Under the pieces are notes generated by a model. The model saw only the letters and a program-made list of their open reading frames with translations. It ran no database searches and had not been told where the DNA came from. The position numbers and the translations under genes are program-made. Shown in pieces: positions 8,101 to 13,804 of a stretch of 14,561 nt of DNA (its first letter is position 1; each line of letters begins with the position of its first letter). The stretch is from CAYXXZ01 sp050175615 (GTDB lineage Bacteria > Pseudomonadota > Gammaproteobacteria > Pseudomonadales > Porticoccaceae), in contig JBFXIU010000077.1 of NCBI GenBank assembly GCA_050175615.1, positions 1 through 14,561 on the forward strand. The letters are read 5' to 3'.

Positions 8101-8367
8101 GGTCGGCAACAGCGCATCGGGGCGCTCCGCTTCAATAATAGCGGCAACCGTACGCCACTCCACCGGCTCGATATAGGTGGCATCGGCCATGGCGGGATCG
8201 GTCATGATGGTTGCCGGGTTCGAGTTGACCAGGATGACTCGGTAGCCTTCCTCTCTCAGCGCTTTACAGGCCTGGGCGCCGGAATAGTCGAATTCGCAGG
8301 CCTGGCCGATCACGATGGGGCCGGCGCCGAGGATGAGGATACTTTTGATGTCTGTTCGTTTTGGCAT
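5149..8367 (-). CDS. carB: Carbamoyl-phosphate synthase large subunit
   Basis: With CarA it makes carbamoyl phosphate from glutamine, bicarbonate and 2 ATP for pyrimidine and arginine synthesis. The protein has 1072 residues, against 1073 in E. coli. It has two ATP-grasp halves (about 1-400 and 550-935), each opening with a Gly-rich motif (LGAGPIVIGQACEFDYSGAQ; LGGGPNRIGQGIEFDYCCV), an oligomerisation region between them, and a C-terminal MGS-like allosteric domain from about 935. The nucleotide effector-binding residues known in E. coli (Thr974, Thr977, Lys993) are present as Thr973, Thr976 and Lys992, so regulation by UMP/IMP is likely kept. The start is ATG 8367 (MPKRTDIKSILI); a 17-codon in-frame extension runs through a tandem repeat and is not family-like. 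Confidence 0.98.
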   Translation of the reverse strand: MPKRTDIKSILILGAGPIVIGQACEFDYSGAQACKALREEGYRVILVNSNPATIMTDPAMADATYIEPVEWRTVAAIIEAERPDALLPTMGGQTALNCALDLAREGVLEKFGVQMIGADADAIDKAEDRERFDKAMKAIGLETPKAVIVHSLEEALQVPDQFGYPCIIRPSFTMGGSGGGIAYNREEFEEICKRGLDLSPTNELLIDESLIGWKEFEMEVVRDKNDNCIIVCSIENFDPMGIHTGDSITVAPAQTLTDKEYQIMRNASIKVLREIGVETGGSNVQFAVNPADGRLVVIEMNPRVSRSSALASKATGFPIAKVAAKLAVGYTLDELQNEITGGATPASFEPSIDYVVTKVPRFAFEKFATANAKLTTQMKSVGEVMAIGRTFQESLQKALRGLEVGVAGLDPKVDLTSDDARTHIHQELAEAGSDRIWYIGDAFRAGMSLDEVHRITNIDPWFLVQLEDLINEEKALQGNSLEQIDAAWLYGLKRKGFADKRLAKLLNTTEAAVRNYRHGLNIRPVYKRVDTCAAEFATATAYMYSTYEEECEANPSNREKILVLGGGPNRIGQGIEFDYCCVHAALAMREDGYETIMVNCNPETVSTDYDTSDRLYFEPVTLEDVLEIVSLEKPIGVIVQFGGQTPLKLARALEKAGVPIIGTTPDAIDRAEDRERFQQMIDKLGLLQPPNATVRSADAALEKAREIGYPLVVRPSYVLGGRAMEIVYGEDELMRYMREAVQVSEDSPVLLDYFLSAAIEVDIDAVSDGNEVVIGAIMQHIEQAGIHSGDSACSLPPYSLDAAIQDEMRDIVKQMAIELRVKGLMNVQLAWQDGKIYVIEVNPRASRTVPFVSKCIGQSLAKVAARCMAGTTLEAQGFTREIIPPYYSVKEAVFPFNKFPGIDPILGPEMKSTGEVMGVADTFAEAYAKAQLGASDEIPTSGTAFISVRERDKSGVVDVARALIKQGFKLVATRGTAQIISDAGFEVEVVNKVKEGRPHIVDMIKNGKVHLILNTTEGRVAIADSSTIRSTAESNGVYYTTTLAGGNAVCEALAHGNHFSVRKLQDLHEIKN

Positions 8368-8391
8368 GTTGTCTCTAACCGTCGGGACTTG

Positions 8392-8423
8392 CGTGTCAGT
8401 AACTATTCGTGTCGGCAACTATT
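8392..8423. repeat. Two-copy 16-bp tandem repeat before carB
   Basis: CGTGTCAGTAACTATT (8392-8407) is followed directly by CGTGTCGGCAACTATT (8408-8423), with two differences between the copies. It lies 24-56 bp upstream of the carB start in the 141-bp carA-carB gap. That gap is long for this operon and holds no ORF or clear promoter. Confidence 0.7.
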
Positions 8424-8508
8424 GATCGCCTGAAATCATCGCCTGGCGCCTGAGAACCAGCTCCCAAGTATGGCCAGTTCCTGGGGCACATTTGACGTCA
8501 GCTGCGAA

Positions 8509-9648
8509 TCAGGCGCTACGCGCTTCCATCAACTCAATAAAATGATCAAAAAGTGGCGCTGCATCATGGGGACCAGGACTGGCTTCCGGGTGACCCTGAA
8601 AACTGAATGCGGGCTTGTCGGTGCGGTGAATGCCCTGCAAGCTGCCATCAAACAGCGATCTGTGGGTGGTGCGCAGGTTTTCGGGCAATGAGCTTTCGTC
8701 AACAGCAAAACCGTGGTTTTGACTGGTGATCAGCACAGTTTTGTCGTCCAGGTTCTGCACCGGATGATTGCCGCCATGGTGGCCAAATTTCATTTTGGTG
8801 GTTTTGGCGCCTGAAGCCAGCGCCAGCAGCTGGTGGCCAAGGCAAATGCCAAACACGGGAATATCCGTTTCGAGAAATGACTGAATGGCGCTGATGGCGT
8901 AGTCACAGGGCTCGGGATCACCGGGGCCATTGGACAGGAAAATACCATCGGGATTCATGGCCAGCACCTGTTCAGCGCTCGTCTGCGCCGGCACAACGGT
9001 CACATCGCAACCGCGGTCGACCAACATGCGCAAAATATTGCGCTTGACACCAAAGTCATAAGCAACGACCTTGAAAACAGTGTTTTCGAGCTTGGCATGC
9101 CCCTGATCCAGTATCCAGGAGCCTTCGCGCCACGGGTAGGCTTCAGCAACGCTGACTTCTTTTGCCAGATCCATACCTTTAAGGCCGGCAAAGGCGCGAG
9201 CCTGTTCCAGTGCCTTGCCCTCATCGATATCTCCCGCCATCAGGCAGCCATTTTGCGCGCCCTTTTCACGGAGAATGCGGGTGAGCTTACGCGTATCAAT
9301 GTCAGCAATACCCAGAATATTGCGTTCGCGCAGATAGGTGTCCAGGGCATTTTGGCTGCGGAAATTGCTCACCAGCATGGGCAGGTCGCGAATCACCAGA
9401 CCCGCCGCCCAGATTTTATCGGACTCTTCATCTTCTGAATTGACGCCCACATTGCCTATATGGGGGTAGGTCAGAGTGACGATCTGGCGGGCATAGGAGG
9501 GATCAGTAAGAATTTCCTGGTATCCCGTTAGCGAGGTATTAAAAACGACTTCACCACTGGAGGAGCCTTCCGCACCAATGGCGGTTCCCCGGAACAGGGT
9601 GCCATCCTCAAGGGCGAGCAAAGCAGGCCGACGATTATCGGTTTTCAA
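8509..9648 (-). CDS. carA: Carbamoyl-phosphate synthase small subunit (glutaminase)
   Basis: CarA hydrolyses glutamine and feeds ammonia through a tunnel to CarB. The protein has 379 residues. The N-terminal CPSase domain (about 8-150) carries GEVVFNTSLTGYQEILTDPSYA. The class I glutamine amidotransferase domain has nucleophile Cys269 (FGICLGHQ) with His353 and Glu355 (GHPEASPGPHD), which fall at exactly the E. coli numbers. The start chosen is TTG 9648, because GAGGAG lies six bases upstream; GTG 9651 is possible but too close to it. A TTG at 9678 lengthens the frame without a ribosome binding site. The carB gene follows after 141 bp. A leader with a terminator/attenuator hairpin precedes the gene. 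Confidence 0.95.
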   Translation of the reverse strand: MKTDNRRPALLALEDGTLFRGTAIGAEGSSSGEVVFNTSLTGYQEILTDPSYARQIVTLTYPHIGNVGVNSEDEESDKIWAAGLVIRDLPMLVSNFRSQNALDTYLRERNILGIADIDTRKLTRILREKGAQNGCLMAGDIDEGKALEQARAFAGLKGMDLAKEVSVAEAYPWREGSWILDQGHAKLENTVFKVVAYDFGVKRNILRMLVDRGCDVTVVPAQTSAEQVLAMNPDGIFLSNGPGDPEPCDYAISAIQSFLETDIPVFGICLGHQLLALASGAKTTKMKFGHHGGNHPVQNLDDKTVLITSQNHGFAVDESSLPENLRTTHRSLFDGSLQGIHRTDKPAFSFQGHPEASPGPHDAAPLFDHFIELMEARSA

Positions 9649-9725
9649 CACATACTCCTCTGTTTGGGAAACTGTCAAAAAGCTGGGCTGACCGGCTTCA
9701 GGTGAGATGGCCTGGTTTTATTTGC

Positions 9726-9762
9726 AAAAAAGCGAGATGAAGTTTTGGATTCATCTCGCTTT
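9726..9762 (-). terminator. Intrinsic terminator in the carA leader (probable attenuator)
   Basis: This is a perfect 13-bp stem (9750-9762 with 9729-9741) with an 8-base loop. On the minus strand it is followed by six T (plus-strand A run 9726-9731), so it terminates transcripts heading for carA and ends 77 bp before the carA start. No gene on this strand ends just upstream (the nearest, dapB, stops at 11578), so the hairpin is best read as a regulatory attenuator of carAB. On the plus strand only three T follow the stem. Confidence 0.75.
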
Positions 9763-9786
9763 AAGGAAATTTGTCAAACCATGCAT
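9751..9786 (-). CDS. Candidate leader peptide of the carAB attenuator
   Basis: An 11-codon ORF, MHGLTNFLKAR, ends with its last three sense codons and TGA stop inside the 5' arm of the carA leader terminator (9750-9762). A ribosome that reaches the stop would cover that arm and keep the hairpin from forming, as in the pyrBI type of attenuation. The last sense codon is AGA (arginine), and carbamoyl phosphate also feeds arginine synthesis. Weak points: the purines before the ATG (AGAGAG) are too close for a good ribosome binding site, and the U-rich pause region is modest. It is a proposal from position only. Confidence 0.35.
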   Translation of the reverse strand: MHGLTNFLKAR

Positions 9787-9961
9787 CTCTCTGGGGACTC
9801 AGGCGCTTCAGATCAGCTAAAACCTGAGGGGGAATTTTATTGGAGAGAACAGCTTATGTCCAGCCCAATCTACCCTATCTGGAGTTTTCCGAAGCCACAG
9901 AGCAGGTTCAGCCTACCGGGGGGATATCCGCATACCCAATATAATTTCCACCGGGAGCAAT

Positions 9962-9978
9962 CCATTTTGCTAAAATGG
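9962..9978. promoter_or_regulatory. Palindrome upstream of nhaD, possible operator
   Basis: CCATTTTGCTAAAATGG is a perfect 7-bp inverted repeat with a 3-base centre, ending 30 bp before the nhaD start. Its right half contains TAAAAT (9971-9976), which could act as a -10 box. A regulator binding here would block it. No matching -35 box is seen, and the binding protein is unknown. Confidence 0.35.
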
Positions 9979-10008
9979 CCTTCCTAACCCCCACAATCCG
10001 CCTCGACC

Positions 10009-11256
10009 ATGATTATCCATTCCCTGTTAATTTTATTGGCAGTAATGGCTCTTTTGGGTGTGATTTTTGAAGAAAAAATCCATATCAACAAAGCCAAAAC
10101 CACATTGTTCTGCGGCACGCTTGCCTGGGTGATTCTGTTTATCACCTCCGCAAGTAGCGGCCACAGCGCGCAAATCAAGCTCGGCCTCAATGAAAACATC
10201 ACCGACATTGCCTCTCTCTGGCTGTTTCTTCTCGCCGCCATGACGTTTGTTGCCTACCTGAACAAGAAAGGCATGATTGAAAACCTGATTTATCTGTTCC
10301 TGCCAAAGCGCATCAGCGAAAAGAAACTGCTGTTTCTCACCGCCACCTTCTGCTTCCTGTTTTCCTCACTGGCGGACAATATCACTGCCACTCTCTGCTC
10401 TGTCGCCCTGATTTTATCGCTGCAATTGAGTGTCGAAAAAACCATCAAGTTCGCGGTATTGGTGGTGTTCGCCGTCAATTCCGGCGGCGTCGCCCTGATC
10501 ACTGGAGATGTCACGACGCTGATGATCTTCCTCGCCGACCGGGTAGAGATTGAGGATCTGCTGTTTCTCAGCATTCCTTCCTTTGTTGCTGTCATGGTTC
10601 TTGCCGCCTTTCTCAGCCGCGGCCTTGATGAGGTTATTGAGATCAAACCCCATATCACCGACATCCGCACAGTGGATATCAGCATAGCCGCCATTTTTCT
10701 GCTCACCATTCTTGGCACTATTGTCGGCAATATCTATTTTGATATTCCCCCTGTATTGAGCTTTATTTTTGGCCTGTCAATGATGTTTCTGACGGCGCGT
10801 TTTTTCAACGAAGATATGGATGAAGACCCGATCATGGACTACATCCGCCTGATCGAGTTCGACACCCTGATGTTTTTTCTCGGTGTCCTGCTGGTGGTGG
10901 GCATGCTCAGAGAGATCCAAGTACTTAATGGCGTGACAGAGCTCTATTCGGCGATGCCCCACACCGCTGCCAACTTCACCATGGGAATACTCTCCGCCAT
11001 CATCGACAACGTGCCACTGACTGCCGCCCTGCTTAAATCGGGAATTGAAATGAGCAGCACCAACTGGCTGCTGTTAACCTATGCCGTCGGGGTTGGCGGC
11101 TCACTGCTGGTGATAGGTTCCGCCGCCGGGATTATTGCCATGAGCAAAGTCACCAGCATGACTTTTCACAGCTATTTGCGCTTTCTGCTGCCCCTGCTAG
11201 CCGCCTATTGCATCGGTTTTGCCGGCGTCTATCTGCTGGGAATATGGCTGTTTTGA
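10009..11256 (+). CDS. nhaD: Na+/H+ antiporter, NhaD type
   Basis: This inner-membrane sodium (lithium)/proton antiporter belongs to the ion transporter (IT) superfamily and supports sodium export at alkaline pH. It has 415 residues and about 11-12 hydrophobic segments across the whole length. The two pseudo-symmetric signature motifs are present: SSLADNITATL with Asp123-Asn124 and SAIIDNVPLTAA with Asp333-Asn334, along with NSGGVALITGDVTTLM (157-172). ATG 10009 is the first start; no clear ribosome binding site precedes it. It stands alone, divergent from carA and convergent with dapB, and interrupts the dapB-carA neighbourhood common in related genomes. Annotation as NhaD rather than another IT-family carrier rests on these motifs and on length. 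Confidence 0.88.
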   Translation: MIIHSLLILLAVMALLGVIFEEKIHINKAKTTLFCGTLAWVILFITSASSGHSAQIKLGLNENITDIASLWLFLLAAMTFVAYLNKKGMIENLIYLFLPKRISEKKLLFLTATFCFLFSSLADNITATLCSVALILSLQLSVEKTIKFAVLVVFAVNSGGVALITGDVTTLMIFLADRVEIEDLLFLSIPSFVAVMVLAAFLSRGLDEVIEIKPHITDIRTVDISIAAIFLLTILGTIVGNIYFDIPPVLSFIFGLSMMFLTARFFNEDMDEDPIMDYIRLIEFDTLMFFLGVLLVVGMLREIQVLNGVTELYSAMPHTAANFTMGILSAIIDNVPLTAALLKSGIEMSSTNWLLLTYAVGVGGSLLVIGSAAGIIAMSKVTSMTFHSYLRFLLPLLAAYCIGFAGVYLLGIWLF

Positions 11257-11577
11257 TGGCCTAGACTCAAACGCCAAGGGGCAATATCGCGAGCAGAACT
11301 CGCTTCCCCGACAACATCAAACTGAAAGAGTACTAGCCCGGAAATTGCACCAGTACAGGCTGAAATCTGAGTTTTGCGCGGGTATAACAGACTTAAACGT
11401 CATTGCAGTTCGGTAACAGTTTGCTACCGGCTACGTTTGCCTGTTTTTCACTTGATCTCGCCCGATTTGAGCGCATATGCTCGCTCCGACGTTGCTATGG
11501 CAGCGTTTACGCTCACGAGCACGCTCAAATCGAACGATCTCGGCGCGAAAATTCAGCCAACTGGTGCAACTTCCGGG
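11257..11577. other. Convergent nhaD/dapB intergenic region, filled mostly by an inverted-repeat element
   Basis: This 321-bp gap has no credible gene. The first 77 bp after nhaD hold only a small hairpin (GCGAG 11289-11293 with CTCGC 11299-11303, no T run). From 11334 to the dapB stop codon it is occupied by a 247-bp element bounded by inverted repeats. No classical intrinsic terminator is visible for either nhaD or dapB. Confidence 0.75.
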
Positions 11578-11580
11578 CTA
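11334..11580. mobile_element. MITE-like non-coding element with terminal inverted repeats
   Basis: The left end (11334-11354) and the reverse complement of the right end (11560-11580) agree in 20 of 21 bases: TAGCCCGGAA, then A or G, then TTGCACCAGT. After a short gap the match resumes inward with GGCTGAA and a TTTT-plus-CGCG-like block, giving an imperfect terminal repeat of about 45 bp. The outermost bases are TA on both sides, which would fit a TA target duplication as in IS630/Tc1-mariner-derived MITEs. No transposase frame exists inside, so it would be non-autonomous. The right edge is the TAG stop codon of dapB. Mobility and copy number are inferred, not seen. Confidence 0.55.
11463..11532. 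repeat. Internal long hairpin inside the MITE-like element
   Basis: CGATTTGAGCG (11463-11473) pairs perfectly with 11522-11532. Inside it TGCTCG (11478-11483) pairs with CGAGCA (11516-11521), and CGTTGC pairs with GCAGCG around the loop TATG (about 11490-11505). The sequence GATCTCG occurs as a direct repeat on both sides (11454-11460 and 11536-11542). The whole could fold as one branched or stacked RNA hairpin in either transcript. Confidence 0.6.
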
Positions 11581-12387
11581 ACGATCTTTCAGACCCAGAA
11601 CGTCCTGCATATCAAACTTGCCTGCGGGCTTGTTCGCCAGCCACACTGCGGCGCGAACGGCGCCACGGGCAAAAGACATGCGGCTTGAGGCTTTGTGGGT
11701 GATCTCGACCCGCTCGCCATCGGCGGCAAACATCACCGTATGGTCGCCGACAATATCCCCGGCGCGAACGGTGGCAAAGCCAATGGTATTGCGATCGCGA
11801 GCGCCGGTAATGCCCTCGCGGCCATAGACCGCCACTTCATCAAGATTGCGACCCAGGGCAGCGGCCACCACTTCGCCCATACTCAATGCAGTGCCGGATG
11901 GCGCGTCGATTTTATGGCGGTGATGAGCCTCATAAATTTCAATATCTACCTCATCCCCCAGGACTTTTGCCGCCATGTCCAGCAGCTTAAAACAGAGATT
12001 GACTCCGGTACTGAAATTGGAGGCCTGACAGATCGCGGTTTTTTCAGCGGCAAAGGCAATATCAGCTTTTTGCAGCTCATTAAACCCGGTTGTACCCAAC
12101 ACCAGCTTTTTGCCCTTGGATCCACACACCTTAACATTGGCAACAGAGGCGACCGGAATCGTAAAATCGATCAACACATCAAAATCATCGACCACGGCAG
12201 TGAGATCCCCACTAACCAAAACCCCGTTGCGGCCAATACCGGCCAGCTCTCCGGAATCAACGCCCACAAGGGTACTGTCCGCACGCTCGAGGGCGACTGT
12301 CAGCTCTGCTTCAGGGTGATTGGCAATAGCTTCAATAAGCGTCTTACCCATGCGCCCGGCGGCGCCTGTGACTGCAATACGTATCAT
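11578..12387 (-). CDS. dapB: 4-hydroxy-tetrahydrodipicolinate reductase
   Basis: DapB reduces 4-hydroxy-tetrahydrodipicolinate with NAD(P)H in the diaminopimelate/lysine pathway. The protein has 269 residues, against 273 in E. coli. The N-terminal Rossmann domain carries VTGAAGRMGKTL (6-17). The substrate domain carries EAHHRHKIDAPSGTA (153-167), with catalytic His155 and Lys159, and the protein ends KFDMQDVLGLKDR. The start is ATG 12387, with AAGGA about six bases upstream. It follows dnaJ on the same strand after 152 bp, as in related genomes. Its TAG stop codon (11578-11580) is the outer edge of the inverted-repeat element, which did not shorten the protein visibly. Confidence 0.97.
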   Translation of the reverse strand: MIRIAVTGAAGRMGKTLIEAIANHPEAELTVALERADSTLVGVDSGELAGIGRNGVLVSGDLTAVVDDFDVLIDFTIPVASVANVKVCGSKGKKLVLGTTGFNELQKADIAFAAEKTAICQASNFSTGVNLCFKLLDMAAKVLGDEVDIEIYEAHHRHKIDAPSGTALSMGEVVAAALGRNLDEVAVYGREGITGARDRNTIGFATVRAGDIVGDHTVMFAADGERVEITHKASSRMSFARGAVRAAVWLANKPAGKFDMQDVLGLKDR

Positions 12388-12539
12388 AATGATTCCTTGT
12401 TGTCCGGCTTTATCGTCAGCCCTGGGCGCGCGATAACAAAACCGCCATTTTATTCATCTGGATCGCAGAAGCCTACCGGCTTGTGACAATACATCAGGGT
12501 GCAACTATTGCCCCAGCAATCTTTACTGCCGAGCCAAGG

Positions 12540-13664
12540 TTACACCTTAAAGCTGTCAAAAAAGTTTTTTACACCCTCAAACCAGGAGGTTTTCCGCGGC
12601 GAATGCTTGTTGCCTTCAAGGTCGCCATGCAATTCTCTAAGCAGTTCTTTTTGACGGGCGTTGAGATTGATGGGGGTTTCCACCACTACCCGGCACAACA
12701 AATCACCTGGACCACCACCGCGAACACTGGAAACCCCCTTGCCGCGAAGCCGGAAAAGACGGCCTGTCTGAGTTTCCGGAGGCACTTTCAGCTTTACTCT
12801 GCCGCTGAGGGTGGGGACTTCAAGCTCGCCGCCGAGAGCCGCGTCGACAATACTGATGGGAACCTCGCAGTAAAGATTGCGGCCGTCGCGCTGAAAGATC
12901 TCGTGCTCCCGCACCATGACCTGGACATACAGGTCGCCGGGGGGACCGCCCGCGGGACCCGCCTCGCCTTCGCCCGAGAGGCGGATGCGATCGCCATTAT
13001 CCACACCTGCAGGAATTTTGACTGACAGGGTTTTGGCTTCTTCTTTGCGGCCAGCACCGTGACAGGCTGTACAGGGATCAGAAATGACTGTGCCCCGACC
13101 CCGGCAGGTGGGACAGGTTTGCTGAACCTGAAAAATACCCTGGGACATCCGCACCTGGCCGACACCACCACAGGTACTGCAGCGGGTTGGCGACGAACCT
13201 TTTTTGGCGCCCGAGCCTTCACACAGATCACAAGCGACCAGCGTGGGAACGCGAATTTGCTTGGTGACGCCGCGAACGGCTTCCTCCAAATCCAGCTCCA
13301 GGTTGTATTGAAGATCGGAACCTCGCCGCGGCCCACCGCGACTGCGACCACCACCTCCGCCAAAGATATCGCCAAAAACATCGCCAAAGATATCGCTGAA
13401 ATTACCAAATCCGGCTCCGCCGCCACCGCCTGCGCCACCGGAGACTCCGGCGTGGCCAAACTGATCGTAAGCCGCACGCTTTTGCTTGTCGGAGAGAATT
13501 TCATAGGCTTCAGAAGCCTCTTTAAACTTCTCTTCAGCACCGGCATCGTCAGGGTTGCGATCCGGATGATGTTTCATGGCCACGCGACGGTAGGCCTTTT
13601 TAATATCCGCCTCGGAGGCGCCCCGTTCGACGCCGAGAACTTCGTAATAATCCCGCTTAGACAT
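12540..13664 (-). CDS. dnaJ: Co-chaperone DnaJ (Hsp40)
   Basis: DnaJ delivers unfolded proteins to DnaK and stimulates its ATPase. The protein has 374 residues, the usual length. The J domain (1-70) has the HPD motif at 33-35. A Gly/Phe-rich region follows (71-110). The zinc-binding domain has four CxxCxGxG repeats with all eight cysteines (145/148, 162/165, 184/187, 198/201). The C-terminal substrate-binding domains end ...KNFFDSFKV. The start is ATG 13664 (MSKRDYYEVLG), with AGGA five to six bases upstream; a ten-codon in-frame extension lacks family similarity. It follows dnaK after 140 bp with a hairpin in between, and dapB follows it. Confidence 0.98.
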   Translation of the reverse strand: MSKRDYYEVLGVERGASEADIKKAYRRVAMKHHPDRNPDDAGAEEKFKEASEAYEILSDKQKRAAYDQFGHAGVSGGAGGGGGAGFGNFSDIFGDVFGDIFGGGGGRSRGGPRRGSDLQYNLELDLEEAVRGVTKQIRVPTLVACDLCEGSGAKKGSSPTRCSTCGGVGQVRMSQGIFQVQQTCPTCRGRGTVISDPCTACHGAGRKEEAKTLSVKIPAGVDNGDRIRLSGEGEAGPAGGPPGDLYVQVMVREHEIFQRDGRNLYCEVPISIVDAALGGELEVPTLSGRVKLKVPPETQTGRLFRLRGKGVSSVRGGGPGDLLCRVVVETPINLNARQKELLRELHGDLEGNKHSPRKTSWFEGVKNFFDSFKV

Positions 13665-13700
13665 GAATTTCCTGTCTCTCTTTGTTTTCAGCACAAACGC

Positions 13701-13728
13701 GGGACAGCATTACAAAAGGATCTGTCCC
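13701..13728. repeat. Inverted repeat between dnaK and dnaJ
   Basis: GGGACAG (13701-13707) pairs perfectly with CTGTCCC (13722-13728), leaving a 14-base loop. It lies 37 bp upstream of dnaJ in the 140-bp dnaK-dnaJ spacer. There is no T run after it on the minus strand, so it is not a simple terminator. It may affect mRNA processing or partial read-through. The arm sequence GGGACA/TGTCCC also forms the core of the hairpin after secB. Confidence 0.5.
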
Positions 13729-13804
13729 TGAAAAAGAGATTCACCTTTCATAAAACCGACCCGCGCCATGCGATCCAGTCTGACGGGGCAAGCCCGCCCT
13801 GCGC

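Larger units (their letters stand above)
9649..10008. other. Divergent carA/nhaD intergenic region
   Basis: This 360-bp gap must hold the promoters for carA (minus) and nhaD (plus). It contains the carA leader hairpin (9726-9762), a candidate leader peptide (9751-9786), an inverted repeat near nhaD (9962-9978), and a TATAAT hexamer at 9940-9945 that reads TATATT on the minus strand (9938-9943). Neither strand shows a convincing -35 box at the right distance. An 80-codon plus-strand frame starting at 9745 was not accepted as a gene. Confidence 0.7.

Noticed and set aside
8392..8423. Start of a CRISPR-like repeat array
   Set aside because: Only two copies with no spacer between them and no cas gene.
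9745..9987. 80-codon plus-strand frame in the carA/nhaD gap
   Set aside because: It starts inside the carA leader hairpin, has no ribosome binding site, no recognisable family and no coding-like composition; the region is better explained as regulatory.
11257..11333. Terminator for nhaD at the small GCGAG/CTCGC hairpin
   Set aside because: Five-bp stem with no T run following; not enough for an intrinsic terminator.
11334..11580. Integron attC site as explanation for the inverted repeats
   Set aside because: Too long, no RYYYAAC/GTTRRRY core boxes at the ends, and no cassette gene or integrase nearby.
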